Positions 40,951 to 48,699 of a stretch of DNA of 53,877 nucleotides are shown here, one piece after another (the stretch's first letter is position 1; each line of letters opens with the position of its first letter). The notes beneath the pieces are model-generated. The model saw nothing but the letters and a program-made list of their open reading frames with translations, was not told where the DNA came from and did not search any database. The stretch lies in assembly GCA_038329965.1 (NCBI GenBank), contig JBBQNN010000019.1, positions 1 through 53,877 on the forward strand. The letters are read 5' to 3'. Source of the stretch: QHCA01 sp003244095. GTDB lineage: Bacteria > Actinomycetota > Actinomycetes > Mycobacteriales > QHCA01. A program made the position numbers and the translations under genes.

Positions 40951-42224
40951 TCGACCTCCTGCTGCGAAATGCCCGCCCCGTCGGGGCCACCGAGCCGGTC
41001 GACCTTGCCGTTGACGGCGGCCGTCTGGTGCCGCTACCGCCCGGCGGGGAGGCCCGCGAGCGCATCGACCTGCAGGGCCGCCTGGTCACCCCGCCGCTGG
41101 TCGAGCCGCACATCCACCTCGACGCGGTCCTGACCGTCGGCCAGCCGCGCGACAACGTCTCCGGGTCGCTGTTCGAGGGCATCGCCGTGTGGGCGGACCG
41201 GGTCAAGTCGCTGACCGTCGCCGACGTGCAGAGCCGGGTACGTCAGGTGCTGCGCTGGCAGCTGGCCAACGGCGTCCAGCACGTACGCAGCCATGTCGAC
41301 GTGTGCGACAGCGAATTGACGGCCCTGCGGGCGCTGCTGGAGCTGCGCGAGGAGGCCGCCGGGCAGGTCGACCTGCAACTGGTCGCCTTCCCCCAGCTGG
41401 GCATCCTGTCCTTCGACGGCGGGCGCGAGCTGATGCGCAAGGCGGTGGCGCTGGGCGCCGACGTGGTCGGCGGCATCCCGCACTACGAGCTCACCCGCGA
41501 GGACGGCGTGGCCTCGGTGATCTACGCCTTCGACCTGGCCGAGGAATTTGGCGCGCGGGTCGACATCCACTGCGACGAGACCGACGACGACCACTCCCGC
41601 TTCATCGAGGTGATGGTCGCCGAGACGATCCGGCGCGGGATGTCCGGCCGGGTCACGGCCAGCCATACGACGGCGATGCACTCCTACAACGCGGCCTACG
41701 CGTACCGGCTCGTCAGCAACATCGCCCGGGCCGGGCTGCACATGGTCACCAACCCGCTGGACAACGCGGTGCTGCAGGGCCGGTTCGACACCGGCCCGAT
41801 CCGCCGCGGGCACACCCGGGTCAAGCAACTGCAGGAGGCGGGGGTCAACGTCTGCATCGGGCACGACTCGGTGATGGACCCGTGGTACCCCCTCGGCTAC
41901 GGCGATCCGGTGCAGGCGGCCTTCGTCCTCGCCCATCTCGGGCACATGAGCGGGGCGGCCGAGCTGCCGCGGCTGCTTGACATGGTGACCGCCAATCCCG
42001 CGGCCGCCCTGGGGGTGGAGGACTACGGCCTGCGCGAGGGTGGCAGCGCCGACCTCGTGGTCTTCGGCGCGCCCACCGACGTCGACGCTATCCGCCTCGT
42101 GGCGCCCCGCCACCTGGTGCTGCGCGGCGGGCGCATCGTGGCCCGCACCGAGCCGGCCCAGACCTCAGTCGTGTGGGACGGTGTCGAGGAATCGGTCACC
42201 TTCCTGCGCGACACCCGCGGCTAG
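40947..42224 (+). CDS. codA: Cytosine deaminase, amidohydrolase family
   Basis: 425 residues from GTG 40947. Metal ligands are in VEPHIHLDAVL (two His), VDIHCDETDDDHSRF (His and catalytic Glu), TASHTTAMHSYNAAYAY (His) and the Asp307 in IGHDSVMDPWYPLG. The E. coli CodA match is close around every motif. One change stands out: E. coli has HDD where this enzyme has HDS, i.e. Ser308 replaces the residue equivalent to Asp314. It hydrolyses cytosine to uracil and ammonia in pyrimidine salvage; other substrates such as isoguanine or creatinine are possible. The convergent neighbour is a cytosine-type permease, which supports the call. Confidence 0.88.
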   Translation: MIDLLLRNARPVGATEPVDLAVDGGRLVPLPPGGEARERIDLQGRLVTPPLVEPHIHLDAVLTVGQPRDNVSGSLFEGIAVWADRVKSLTVADVQSRVRQVLRWQLANGVQHVRSHVDVCDSELTALRALLELREEAAGQVDLQLVAFPQLGILSFDGGRELMRKAVALGADVVGGIPHYELTREDGVASVIYAFDLAEEFGARVDIHCDETDDDHSRFIEVMVAETIRRGMSGRVTASHTTAMHSYNAAYAYRLVSNIARAGLHMVTNPLDNAVLQGRFDTGPIRRGHTRVKQLQEAGVNVCIGHDSVMDPWYPLGYGDPVQAAFVLAHLGHMSGAAELPRLLDMVTANPAAALGVEDYGLREGGSADLVVFGAPTDVDAIRLVAPRHLVLRGGRIVARTEPAQTSVVWDGVEESVTFLRDTRG

Positions 42225-43615
42225 GCGGCGGCCGGCATCACCAACTCCTCCGACTTGCGGTCGTGTTGAAGCCGGTAGAAGCCGTAGTAGAGGGCTGCTG
42301 CGAGGACGAAGCCGACCTCGAAGGCGATGTCGCCGAACTTCGGGTAGTGCTTGGGTACGAGGCCCGTGTACTTCACCTGGTTGGCGAACAGCAAGATCGA
42401 CACCGCCATAGCGATCAGCATTGCCACCGGGCCGGCCCACGGATTGTGCCTGCGATCGAAGAGGAAGCCGTCAACCCGGTTGCCAGACCGCAGGTACCAG
42501 TCGGTGAGGTAGACCCCGAGCCATGGGCCGATCCAGTAGGCGATGACCAGGAGGAAGTTCTCGTACTTCGACGGGTCGTTGAGTCCGTTCAGGGCCAGCA
42601 CGAAGCCGACCGTGCCCGCGGCCACGGCGATGATCGCCCGGCGTAGGGCGAGCGGAAGCCGGATCCCCATGGCGAGGAACGACATCGCGCCGGAGTAGAC
42701 GTTGATGACGTTGGCCGCGACGGCGCCCAAGGCGATGGCGAGCAGTGTGAGCTTGCCCGCCAGGCTGGGCAATTGGCTGGTGAAGGCTTCCGTCGGGTTG
42801 CCCTTGCCGGGAAGGGTGGCCGAGGCGGCGCCGACGACCTCCAGCACGACGCAGGAGACGAACACGCCGAGTCCCGCCCACCGGCCCACGGCCCTCCTGC
42901 TGGTGCTCGGGGGAAGGTAGCGGGTGTAGTCGGCGGCATAGGGGTTCCAGCCGGCCGCGTAGCCGAAGGTCGCGCCGACGGTGATCAGGAACGCTCCGGG
43001 GATGGGCTTTCCGCCGGCGCCGAGATGTGCTTTGGACAGGATGATCACCGTCGCGACGGCGAAGACGACGGCGAGTGCGGGAAAGGCATAGCGCTCGAAG
43101 ACGTGCACCAGGTTGTGGCCGAAGAAGGCGACGGCCAGTTGTACGGCGACGATGATGACGAGCGACAGGACCTTGCTCATGTGGGTCAGCGCGGCCAGCG
43201 CCAGCGCGCCGCTGACGCTGTTGACCGCGAACCACCCCATGCTCGCCGTCACGGCGTTGAGTCCGGCCGGCAGGACGTTGCCGAGGTAGCCGAAGGAAAT
43301 CCGGCTGAGCACCATCTGGGGGACGCCGAAGGCCGGCCCGCGGGCCGAGAGCAGACCCTGGGTGAGCGCGCCGAGCCCGGTGCCCAGGACGATCGCGAGG
43401 ACCGCCTGCCAGAACGACAGGCCGAAGACCGCAACCGCGAGGACCCCGACGTAGATCGTGGCGAACTCCAGGTTGGGCGACATCCAGGTCCAGAACAACT
43501 GCAGCGGCGTGCCATGCCGCTCGGAGAGTGGGATCAACTCGGCCCCACCGGGCTCGACGGCCAGTACCCGCTCGCCGTATTCACCCTCGCGTACGTCAGC
43601 CTGGATTGGGGTCAT
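42221..43615 (-). CDS. codB: NCS1-family cytosine/purine permease
   Basis: 464 residues with about 12 membrane helices. LFWTWMSPNLEFATIYVGVL is helix 1 with the substrate/sodium site of NCS1 carriers; GVPQMVLSRISFGYLGNVLP is the conserved block between helices 2 and 3; GWNPYAADYTRYLPP is the typical loop before helix 6-7. It probably imports cytosine or a related base for the deaminase encoded on the opposite strand. The two genes converge and their stop codons share one CTAG (42221-42224). The substrate assignment comes from this pairing; hydantoin or purines remain possible. Confidence 0.85.
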   Translation of the reverse strand: MTPIQADVREGEYGERVLAVEPGGAELIPLSERHGTPLQLFWTWMSPNLEFATIYVGVLAVAVFGLSFWQAVLAIVLGTGLGALTQGLLSARGPAFGVPQMVLSRISFGYLGNVLPAGLNAVTASMGWFAVNSVSGALALAALTHMSKVLSLVIIVAVQLAVAFFGHNLVHVFERYAFPALAVVFAVATVIILSKAHLGAGGKPIPGAFLITVGATFGYAAGWNPYAADYTRYLPPSTSRRAVGRWAGLGVFVSCVVLEVVGAASATLPGKGNPTEAFTSQLPSLAGKLTLLAIALGAVAANVINVYSGAMSFLAMGIRLPLALRRAIIAVAAGTVGFVLALNGLNDPSKYENFLLVIAYWIGPWLGVYLTDWYLRSGNRVDGFLFDRRHNPWAGPVAMLIAMAVSILLFANQVKYTGLVPKHYPKFGDIAFEVGFVLAAALYYGFYRLQHDRKSEELVMPAAA

Positions 43616-43818
43616 CTGGGCGACTCCTTTTCCGAGGAACCCTGCACGGCGAGGCTGACCTTAGGGCACGAGTGCGGGTTTCGGGTTACGTCCGCGTGTA
43701 CTGGGCGACATCCATGCCCTCGGCGTGGCGCTTACGCTCGCGGCGGGAGGGGCAGGTAGCCACGTGACAGCATGGACCGCTAGAGGCACCACCGACAGCA
43801 CGCGAAGGGGAGGGGTCA

Positions 43819-44049
43819 GTGACCCAACCGCGCGATCCCGAGATGATCCAGCGGGAGATCGAGGAGACCCGGGCCAAGCTCGCCCGGACACTCGACGAGC
43901 TGGCCGAGCGGGCCGATCCCCGGCGGGTGGCCTCGCGGGGTGTGTCGGCGCTGAGCGAATCCAACCGGGCCCGGGCGATCATCGGTGCCACCGCGGGGCT
44001 GATCGTGGTCATGTTCGCCCTGCGTATCACCCGACGCCTTCGCGACTGA
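43819..44049 (+). CDS. DUF3618 small membrane protein
   Basis: 76 residues. PEMIQREIEETRAKLARTLDEL is the conserved amphipathic DUF3618 helix, followed by a basic segment and one membrane helix (AIIGATAGLIVVMFALRI) and a short RRLRD tail. Such proteins are frequent in actinobacteria, often near membrane-stress or phage-holin-like genes; function unknown. GTG 43819 follows GGGGAGG by about 5 bp. Confidence 0.9.
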   Translation: MTQPRDPEMIQREIEETRAKLARTLDELAERADPRRVASRGVSALSESNRARAIIGATAGLIVVMFALRITRRLRD

Positions 44050-44131
44050 GCTCGACTAAGCATCGGATGGAGCGAGATGACTACTCGGCACTGGCCCCCA
44101 CGGTAAGGTGCCAGTCCGCTGACTCAGCGTC

Positions 44132-44278
44132 GCCACCCCGACCGCACGCGCGGCCGGCATCGTCGGGCTGGAGATCCTCATCGACTCCCGCGAGCGCTAC
44201 GGCTACCGGTTCACCAACCAGCAGGCCCGTACCGTCAAACACCCCCTGCCCTGGGGCGACAGCCTCGGCCGGTCGTAG
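44132..44278 (+). pseudogene. ERCC4-domain nuclease fragment
   Basis: An open stretch without a start codon reads GLEILIDSRERYGYRF and QQARTVKHPLPWGDSLGRS before a TAG at 44276. ILxDSRERYxYRF...LPxGD is the beginning of the ERCC4 nuclease fold found in actinobacterial ERCC4-domain proteins of 300 or more residues. A TGA lies in frame at about 44120 and nothing follows, so only about 48 residues of the domain survive. It marks a deletion joint between DUF3618 and the HxlR gene. Confidence 0.6.
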
Positions 44279-44298
44279 GCCACGCCGACTCACCGAGG

Positions 44299-44679
44299 TC
44301 AGGGTTGTCCACCGATGGCGGCTTGGTGCCGTCGATGAATTTCGTCCAGGAAGTCCTCGTTGCACGATGCCCAGTTGCATAGCGTCGCAACGGGCCCATG
44401 AAGTGTCTGCCCGTCGGGAGTCAACCTGTACTCGGTCTTTGGAGGCACAACCGGATAGACGGTGCGCTCGATGAGGCCGCCGCTCTCCAAGGTGCGCAGC
44501 ACCTGGATCAGCATCTTCTTCGAGATGTCGGGGATGTCGCGCTGGATCTCGCTGAACCGCTTTACCGAGTCCGACAAGCTGTAGAGAACGATTGGCGTCC
44601 ACTTGTCGCCCACGAGTTCCAGCAGGCGCCTTGCTGGATACTTCGGTCCGTACGCCGCTGACCGTGCTCCGTCTGCCAT
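44299..44679 (-). CDS. HxlR-family transcription regulator
   Basis: 126 residues from ATG 44679, which has GGGAAGGG at good distance; a GTG at 44688 is possible but lies on top of that site. The winged helix reads LELVGDKWTPIVLYSLSDSV, RFSEIQRDIPDISKKMLIQV and ERTVYPVVPPKTEYRLTPDG, all typical HxlR blocks. One Cys pair (LCNWASCNED) near the C-terminus might sense electrophiles or redox state, as in some HxlR/HypR members. It is divergent from the PRISE-type reductase gene (107 bp apart) and probably controls it. Confidence 0.92.
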   Translation of the reverse strand: MADGARSAAYGPKYPARRLLELVGDKWTPIVLYSLSDSVKRFSEIQRDIPDISKKMLIQVLRTLESGGLIERTVYPVVPPKTEYRLTPDGQTLHGPVATLCNWASCNEDFLDEIHRRHQAAIGGQP

Positions 44680-44786
44680 CGGTATCACCCTTCCCGATCG
44701 AGGTAACCATAAGGTGACTACTTGCCTGATGGAGACCTAGGAGAGACGCTACAGCTCCGGGCAAGGTGCCAGAAGGAGCAAACAGG

Positions 44787-45848
44787 ATGAGCCCAGCGCG
44801 TGGACGTGTTCTCGTCCTCGGCCCACATGGGGTCGCTGGGCGTGCCATCGCCGACCGCATCGGGTGCAGCGCCGACTGGGACCTGATCACCGCCTCCCGG
44901 CGCCCTGGACCATCACAGCACCCAGCCCACGGTCATACCAGCGTCGATCTGCTCGACGCCGCCGCCACCCGGACCGCGTTTGCGGACCTCGGTCCGGTCA
45001 CGCATCTGGTCTACGCCGCCTACCTGGAGCATCCGACGATGGCCGAAACGACCGGGCCGAACGTCGCCATGCTCGCCAACGCCCTGGATGCCCTGCGGGA
45101 CGCGAATGTGGCCCTGCGACGGGTCGTGCTCATCGGAGGCGGCAAGTCCTATGGCGAGCATCTCGGCCCCTACAAAACACCGGCGAAAGAATCCGACGAG
45201 CGATTCTTGGGGCCAATCTTCTACAACGACCAAGAAGACCTTCTGGCCGTGCGTGCCCGAGCCGGCGAGTTCACCTGGACGGTCCTGCGCCCCGACGCGA
45301 TGATTGGCTACAGCACAGGCTCACCCATGAACCTGCTCACATCCATCGCCGTGTTTGCCGCCCTGTCCAAAGACGCCGGGGTGCCGCTTCGCTTTCCGGG
45401 CTCGCCGCAAGCATGGACAGCCCTGCACCAGTTCACCGACGCACACCTGTTGGCATCGGCCACGCAGTGGGCGCTGACCGCCGAGACAGCCAGCAATCAG
45501 GTCTTCAATGTTGTCAATGGCGACCTGTTCCGCTGGCAGCATCTGTGGTCGGACATAGCGCACCTGTTCGACATGAAGGTTGCCGCGCCACAGCCCATGA
45601 GCCTGGTCGACCAGATGGCCGACAAAGAACCAGCATGGGACAGGCTGGTCAGACGCCACCAACTGCAGCCCACCCCCTTCGCACAGATCGCGTCGTGGGG
45701 GTTCGCCGATGGGATCTGGAACTCGGATTTCGACATGGTGCAAAGCACCATCAAGATCCGCCAGGCCGGGTTCCACGACTGCATCGACTCCCACGACTGC
45801 CTCACCAGACACCTGGCCTGGCTACGCAACCATCGGCACGTGCCGTGA
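44787..45848 (+). CDS. NAD(P)H-dependent reductase of the PRISE (progesterone 5-beta-reductase/iridoid synthase) SDR family
   Basis: 353 residues. The nucleotide-binding motif is VLVLGPHGVAGRAIADRI (GxxGxxG), then ASRRPGP for NADPH preference. LIGGGKSYGEHLGPYKTPAK matches the PRISE motif TGxKxYxxHLGP with the catalytic Lys, and PIFYNDQEDLL the motif FYYxxED with the second Tyr replaced by Asn. VLRPDAMIGYSTGSPMNLLT and the C-terminal FDMVQSTIKIRQAGF also fit. PRISE enzymes reduce activated C=C bonds of enones. AAGGAG 9 bp upstream supports ATG 44787. Regulation by the divergent HxlR protein is likely; together they look like an inducible detoxification pair, perhaps acquired. Confidence 0.82.
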   Translation: MSPARGRVLVLGPHGVAGRAIADRIGCSADWDLITASRRPGPSQHPAHGHTSVDLLDAAATRTAFADLGPVTHLVYAAYLEHPTMAETTGPNVAMLANALDALRDANVALRRVVLIGGGKSYGEHLGPYKTPAKESDERFLGPIFYNDQEDLLAVRARAGEFTWTVLRPDAMIGYSTGSPMNLLTSIAVFAALSKDAGVPLRFPGSPQAWTALHQFTDAHLLASATQWALTAETASNQVFNVVNGDLFRWQHLWSDIAHLFDMKVAAPQPMSLVDQMADKEPAWDRLVRRHQLQPTPFAQIASWGFADGIWNSDFDMVQSTIKIRQAGFHDCIDSHDCLTRHLAWLRNHRHVP

Positions 45849-46179
45849 AACCTCCGACGCCCGAGCGGCCGGATCCATCCAGCCCGTACCGGAGGTCACC
45901 TCAGGGTGATGACCAGCAGCAGTGTGGACGGACGCTGCTCGATGACCCTGCCCGTCAGGCACTTGACGAAACCAACCACACCTATGCTGTTGGGACACCG
46001 GCACACTCAGCTGGCCGGGCGGAGGGCGGACCCTGCGGCCGATCGCGATCTGCGCTCACTACGGGCCGAGCTCCCATCACCGGGTCTGCCCGGAGGCGGG
46101 GGCTTCCACGGCGGCTGGGTGACCGACGACGTCGTGGGGCCGTTCAAGGGTGAGCCGGGCACCTCGTCCTGGTGATCGC
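45849..46179. other. 331-bp stretch without a supported gene
   Basis: Open frames on both strands exist (for example 45906-46175 on plus), but their products are of low complexity, have no start signal and resemble no family. No hairpin or tRNA was found. It probably is decayed DNA at the joint between the HxlR-PRISE pair and the next gene. Confidence 0.4.
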
Positions 46180-47991
46180 TCAGTGCGACAGCTTGCCGTC
46201 AGGGGTCACGCTGAGGAAGTAGTCGCCCTTGCTCGCCTTGGCCGAACTTTGCCACTTCACCCGCCCGGCCGAGCTGAGCTTGACCTTCCATTCGGTGGTG
46301 AAGTTGCGCTTGGCCGCGTCACCCTTGGCCGGCACCTCGGTCCACCGATTGCCGTCGGCGTCGGTGTAGGCGCCGTCCGCCTGCGCCAGCGGGCCGGCGT
46401 TGGCGTCGAAGCCGGCCGGCGGCACGAAGCGGAACTCACCGTCCTGGTCGGAGGACCCAGGTAGGCCGGACGCCCCCACCTGCCGCAGTCGCCAGCTGAC
46501 GGACTCGCCGGCTACGTCCTTGCGCATCTGGGCGATGTCCGGCGCCAGAACGGCCCTGGCCGTCGGCAGCACAACGGCCTCGATCGAGTGTGTCCGCCCG
46601 TCGGCCGGCAGTGAATAGGTCACCTTGCACGCGGTCGGCGCCTTGCCGGTCGGGGGGATGGTCAGCACCTTCGTACAGGTGCCGATGGGCCGCTTGTCCA
46701 GCGTGAAGGTGATCTGGACGTCGGCGGCGGTCGGCTTGTTGGTCTTGGGGTACGGCGAGCTCAAGGTGTTGATCGTCGCCTTGGCCGTGCAACTGGTCTG
46801 CCCGCACGGCGTGAGCAACACCTTGCCGTCCACGCTGTGGACCACCTGCGAGTCGATGGCGAGGGTGAGCCCTTGGACCTGGGTGTCGATGCGCTTGAAC
46901 AGCCCGATCACCAGCGGCTCGGCGAAGAAGACCGTATCGAGGTCGAACTTGTCGCGGGTGGACGTCACGCGCAGGACGCGGTACGGCTGGGCCGTCGTCA
47001 CGTACACCGTCTCGTCCGTGCCGATGATCTCGCGGGTCTCGAGCCCGTTGATCGTCGTGAGCGCCCCGGCGGCCTTACCGGCAGCGCTGGTGGGGAATTT
47101 GGCGGCGAGCACCTCGGGCGCCAGCAAGGTCTGCGGATCGATGCCCAGGTCCTGCGAGGAGACCCGGACCCACTGCGACGGGTAGCGTGCCGCCCGCTTC
47201 GCCTCGGTGTCCTGCGCTACCCAGTACGCCAGCGGCGCCTTGAAGAACGTCCTGTCGTCGATCACGAACAGGCCGATCTTGATGCCCTTCTGGACGAACG
47301 TCCCGGTCGTGGTGCCGCGCTGCGTCACGCTGAGGTCGACCGTGATGGCCTCGTCGCCCGACGTCGTGATCTGCCCCGTGTAGCGCACGACGGGCTGACG
47401 GGCGAAGTCGGCGGTCGCCGAACGCAAGTGGGCGGTCGCCGCATCGACCGGCTTCCCCTTGCCCCTGCCCTGCGGTCCGGGCGGATCGCCCCCACGGTTG
47501 GCGATGACGACGACCGCTGCCACTACGACGAGTACGAGGAGCAGGGACGCGCCACCGAGCACCAGGGGCAGTACCGGGGACTTGCGCTTGCGGGACGCTC
47601 TGGTACGAAGTGGCGGTCCTGGCGGCCCCTGCCATCCCACGTACGGCTGCGCCTGGCCGGGCGGCCCGCCGTACGGCGGCTGCGGCGGACCCGGCTGGGG
47701 GCCGTACTGGGGTGGACCGGGCGGGGGGCCGTACTGGGGTGGACCCGCCGGGGGGCCATACGGAGGAGGCGGCGGGGGGCCATACGGAGGAGGCGGCGGA
47801 CCGTACTGAGGGGGAGGCGGCGGAACGTACGGAGAAGAAGAGGGCGGGCCGGAGGGCGGGCCGTAGCCGGGAAGCGGTTGTTCCTGCCCGGGTCCCTGTC
47901 CGGGCGTGCTCCACGGACCCTGCGGGTGCTGCTGCGGGCCGTAGGGGCCGCTGTCGTGGGGCCCAGGATGCCCGTCCGGGGGTTCGGCCAT
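46180..47991 (-). CDS. Pro-rich single-pass membrane protein ending in a polymorphic-toxin-17-like domain
   Basis: 603 residues. Residues 1-125 are a cytoplasmic Pro/Gly/Tyr/Gln-rich tail with PPPPPYGPP-type repeats. A basic stop (RTRASRKRKSP) precedes one membrane helix (VLPLVLGGASLLLVLVVVAAV, about 140-162). The outer part (170-530) resembles LppX/LprG-like lipid-binding sensor domains, with a small Cys-containing segment (LTPCGQTSCTAKA, GTCTKVL, APTACKV). The last 60 residues, YTDADGNRWTEVP through TTEWKVKLSSAGR to LSVTPDGKLSH, have the GNxW...EWxVxLS..G......VxPDGxxxH pattern of the polymorphic toxin type 17 domain. Whether this end is toxic here or a reused binding fold is unknown; no obvious immunity gene is adjacent. 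Confidence 0.6.
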   Translation of the reverse strand: MAEPPDGHPGPHDSGPYGPQQHPQGPWSTPGQGPGQEQPLPGYGPPSGPPSSSPYVPPPPPQYGPPPPPYGPPPPPPYGPPAGPPQYGPPPGPPQYGPQPGPPQPPYGGPPGQAQPYVGWQGPPGPPLRTRASRKRKSPVLPLVLGGASLLLVLVVVAAVVVIANRGGDPPGPQGRGKGKPVDAATAHLRSATADFARQPVVRYTGQITTSGDEAITVDLSVTQRGTTTGTFVQKGIKIGLFVIDDRTFFKAPLAYWVAQDTEAKRAARYPSQWVRVSSQDLGIDPQTLLAPEVLAAKFPTSAAGKAAGALTTINGLETREIIGTDETVYVTTAQPYRVLRVTSTRDKFDLDTVFFAEPLVIGLFKRIDTQVQGLTLAIDSQVVHSVDGKVLLTPCGQTSCTAKATINTLSSPYPKTNKPTAADVQITFTLDKRPIGTCTKVLTIPPTGKAPTACKVTYSLPADGRTHSIEAVVLPTARAVLAPDIAQMRKDVAGESVSWRLRQVGASGLPGSSDQDGEFRFVPPAGFDANAGPLAQADGAYTDADGNRWTEVPAKGDAAKRNFTTEWKVKLSSAGRVKWQSSAKASKGDYFLSVTPDGKLSH

Positions 47992-48153
47992 GATCGGATC
48001 CTTTGCTCTGGTCGCGCCGCGGCCGCGCGGCGGCCATAGGCTGCCCAGCTTACGACCGGGGGATTCCCGATACCCAATCGTGATCTTGCCAGTGAACTCG
48101 GGAGTTGCTCAGTCCGTGAAGTGGGACAAGAACCGCCAACAGGGAGGTCCCAG

Positions 48154-48561
48154 ATGGGCAAGCCTCAGAGCAGGATTGTGTCCGCGTTCGCCGTCGCAGC
48201 AGCAGCCGTGCTGCTGCTCGGTGGTTGTTCCAGCAACAAGAAGTCGTCCAGCGGATCTGGCTCGGGTACCAAGACCGCCGCGGTCACCACGGTGACGGCG
48301 ACGGAGACGGAGTTCGTCATCTCCATGTCGCAGACGACGCTCAAGCCGGGGGCCTACACGTTCAAGGTGAGCAACCAGGGCAAGTTCCCGCACAACCTGA
48401 CGATCGAGGGGCCTGGCGTCGACAAGGCGGCGTCTCCGACGCTGAAGGCCGGCGAGTCCGGTGACCTCAAGGTCACCCTCAAGGCCGGGCAGTACGAGTT
48501 CTGGTGCTCGGTGGACAGCCACAAGTCCAAGGGCATGGACATGAAGATCACGGTCGCCTGA
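48154..48561 (+). CDS. Cupredoxin-domain lipoprotein (type I copper site)
   Basis: 135 residues with a lipoprotein signal peptide (FAVAAAAVLLLGGC, acylated Cys at 23) and a Ser/Gly/Lys linker. The copper ligands are His in GKFPHNLTIEG, Cys and His in FWCSVDSHKSKGM and the Met in the same segment, an intact type I site. It probably carries electrons or copper at the outer membrane face, possibly to the aa3 oxidase. GGGAGG 8 bp upstream fixes ATG 48154. A strong hairpin follows. Confidence 0.92.
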   Translation: MGKPQSRIVSAFAVAAAAVLLLGGCSSNKKSSSGSGSGTKTAAVTTVTATETEFVISMSQTTLKPGAYTFKVSNQGKFPHNLTIEGPGVDKAASPTLKAGESGDLKVTLKAGQYEFWCSVDSHKSKGMDMKITVA

Positions 48562-48573
48562 CCTACGCAGCTT

Positions 48574-48605
48574 CTGACGCCCCCGGCTCAGCCCGGGGGC
48601 GTCAG
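48574..48605. terminator. Strong 13-bp perfect hairpin after the cupredoxin gene
   Basis: CTGACGCCCCCGG (48574-48586) pairs exactly with CCGGGGGCGTCAG (48593-48605) across a 6-base loop. It starts 12 bp after the cupredoxin stop and lies 95 bp before the end of the convergent TPR-CHAT gene, so it probably ends transcription from both sides. Confidence 0.85.
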
Positions 48606-48699
48606 GCCGTACCGGGCGAGGAACCGACCCCGCGCCTCAGGAATGACCTGGGCAAAGGTGACTTCTGCGGCGCAGCGCGCTGTGGCGACAGTCGGACGC

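Noticed and set aside
45906..46175. 89-residue open frame in the gap after the PRISE gene
   Set aside because: No ribosome-binding site, no family resemblance and biased composition; left as gene-free DNA.
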